DNA from: JBFHRB01 sp041591915
Lineage (GTDB): Bacteria; Actinomycetota; Nitriliruptoria; Nitriliruptorales; Nitriliruptoraceae
DNA: 5,748 bases
Direction: 5' to 3'
Assembly (NCBI GenBank): GCA_041591915.1
Contig: JBFHRB010000215.1
Span: 1-5,748 of the forward strand
In this document: positions 4,925-5,748 of the stretch, in pieces
How positions within the stretch are numbered: position 1 is the first letter of the stretch
Layout: each line of letters opens with the position of its first letter
The notes under the pieces: generated by a model
Told to the model about the DNA's origin: nothing
What the model saw: only the letters and a program-made list of their open reading frames with translations
Databases searched by the model: none
Program-made: the position numbers and the translations under genes

Positions 4925-5748
4925 CGCCGGTAGACCGCGCGTTCGGTCGTGATCCGGTTGAGCACGTCCGCCTCGGGGTGGACGCCGAGCCCGTTGCCGT
5001 CGGGGACGTCGAGGTGGCCGTCCTGCAGCACGAACGGGGACGTCACGTCGCGCGAGAAGTAGCGATCGCTGGCTGACGTGTCGCCCGGGAGCGTGAAGCC
5101 CGGGAGGGCGGCGAGGGCCACGTTCGCCGCTCGCCCGAGCCCGGTCTCGAGCATCCCGCCACACCACACGGGCACGCCACGGTCGAGGCAGAGGTCGTGG
5201 ATGTCCTTCGCCTCGACGAGGCCCCCGACGCGACCGATCTTGATGTTGACGACGCTGCATGCCCCGAGCTCGAGGGCGTCACGCGCGACGACCGCCGAGG
5301 TGATCGACTCGTCGAGGCAGATCGGGGTGGCGAGCTTGGAGGCGAGCTCCGCATGTGCGAGGAGGTGGTCCTCGGGGAGCGGCTGCTCGATGAGGGTGAG
5401 GCCGAAGGCGTCGAGCAGCCGGAGGTGCTCGGCGTCGTCGAGCGTGTACGCCGCGTTCGCGTCGACCTGCAGCATGATGTGCGGGAAGGCCTCGCGTACG
5501 GCGCGCACCGGCTCGAGGTCGAAGCCCGGTTGGATCTTGAGCTTGATCCGAAGGTAGCCGTCCTCGAGGTAGCCCCCGACCTGGGCGAGCAGCTCGTCGA
5601 GGCCGCCGTCGGGGATGCCAACGGAGACCCCGCACGGCACCCGGTCCCGGACGGCACCGAGGTGGGAGGCGAGGGACACCTCCTTGCTGCGCAGCTCGGC
5701 GTCGAGCACCGCCATCTCGAGCGCGGCCTTCGCGAACGGGTGCCCGAC
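4921..5748 (-). CDS. menC: o-Succinylbenzoate synthase / N-succinylamino acid racemase family enzyme, 5'-truncated by window edge
   Basis: A member of the enolase superfamily, OSBS/NSAR branch. OSBS dehydrates SHCHC to o-succinylbenzoate in menaquinone synthesis; some relatives mainly racemise N-succinylamino acids. The frame is open to the window edge: the codons before ATG 5715 read GHPFAKAALE, conserved in this family, so 5715 is internal. The 275 visible residues lack about the first 100 of a protein usually near 370. The catalytic set is complete: RIKLKI with the KxK lysines (codons 5544-5542 and 5538-5536), metal ligands Asp in QVDANAAY (5463-5461), Glu in IEQPLPED (5388-5386) and Asp in CLDESI (5313-5311), and the opposite Lys in NIKIGRVGG (5241-5239). 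WCGGMLETGLGR and PGDTSASDRYF are also typical. The Arg in KIGRVGG matches a position I recall as linked to racemase activity, so a double function is possible. It is followed directly by ligC. The family is certain; OSBS versus racemase is undecided because no other men gene is visible. Confidence 0.93.
   Translation of the reverse strand, partial: VGHPFAKAALEMAVLDAELRSKEVSLASHLGAVRDRVPCGVSVGIPDGGLDELLAQVGGYLEDGYLRIKLKIQPGFDLEPVRAVREAFPHIMLQVDANAAYTLDDAEHLRLLDAFGLTLIEQPLPEDHLLAHAELASKLATPICLDESITSAVVARDALELGACSVVNIKIGRVGGLVEAKDIHDLCLDRGVPVWCGGMLETGLGRAANVALAALPGFTLPGDTSASDRYFSRDVTSPFVLQDGHLDVPDGNGLGVHPEADVLNRITTERAVYRR

Noticed and set aside
3773..4933. A 386-codon + strand open frame antisense to ligC
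   Set aside because: The opposite strand encodes a full-length ligase with all motifs; the + strand product matches no family and begins inside the S8 gene.
4925..5260. An N-terminal extension of the ligase frame to an ATG at 5260
   Set aside because: The extra 112 residues are Arg/Pro-rich shadow of the OSBS-family gene, and LigC homology starts exactly at ATG 4924.

Overview
This 5.7-kb window is very GC-rich, with G or C at most third codon positions, and looks like a chromosomal stretch from a high-GC actinobacterium. The best lineage clue is the stand-alone ATP-dependent DNA ligase, which I recognise as resembling mycobacterial LigC along its whole length. The o-succinylbenzoate synthase/N-succinylamino acid racemase (OSBS/NSAR) type enolase homologue also fits. 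I cannot name a genus. There are no RNA genes, insertion sequences, CRISPR arrays or phage genes.

Layout: four protein genes form two pairs that face each other. On the + strand, the 3' part of a Cys-containing HExxH metallopeptidase-like gene (1-777) is followed after 93 nt by a 987-residue secreted or membrane-tethered subtilisin-family (S8) protease (871-3834). The 93-nt gap holds a 10-bp direct repeat with an 11-bp period that overlaps the upstream stop codon, a compact hairpin, and a clear GGAGG ribosome binding site for the GTG start of the protease. On the - strand, the 3' part of an OSBS/NSAR-family gene (5748-4921) overlaps a LigC-type DNA ligase gene (4924-3866) by an ATGA. The two pairs converge on a 31-nt gap (3835-3865), where a GC-rich hairpin covers the stop codon of the protease.

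How they may work together: both + strand products look like proteases acting outside the cytoplasm, so this side may be an envelope or extracellular proteolysis locus. The larger one carries a catalytic domain, an unassigned probably beta-rich domain, a long Pro/Ala/Ser linker, an IPT/TIG domain and a short Cys-containing tail. The - strand pair joins a metabolic enzyme (menaquinone precursor synthesis or N-succinylamino acid racemisation) to a DNA repair ligase through apparent translational coupling; a functional link between them is not evident. I found no strong evidence of a wholly new system. The points most worth following are the domain layout and C-terminal tail of the S8 protease, the unplaced metallopeptidase family beside it, the repeat/hairpin between them, and the menC-ligC overlap.
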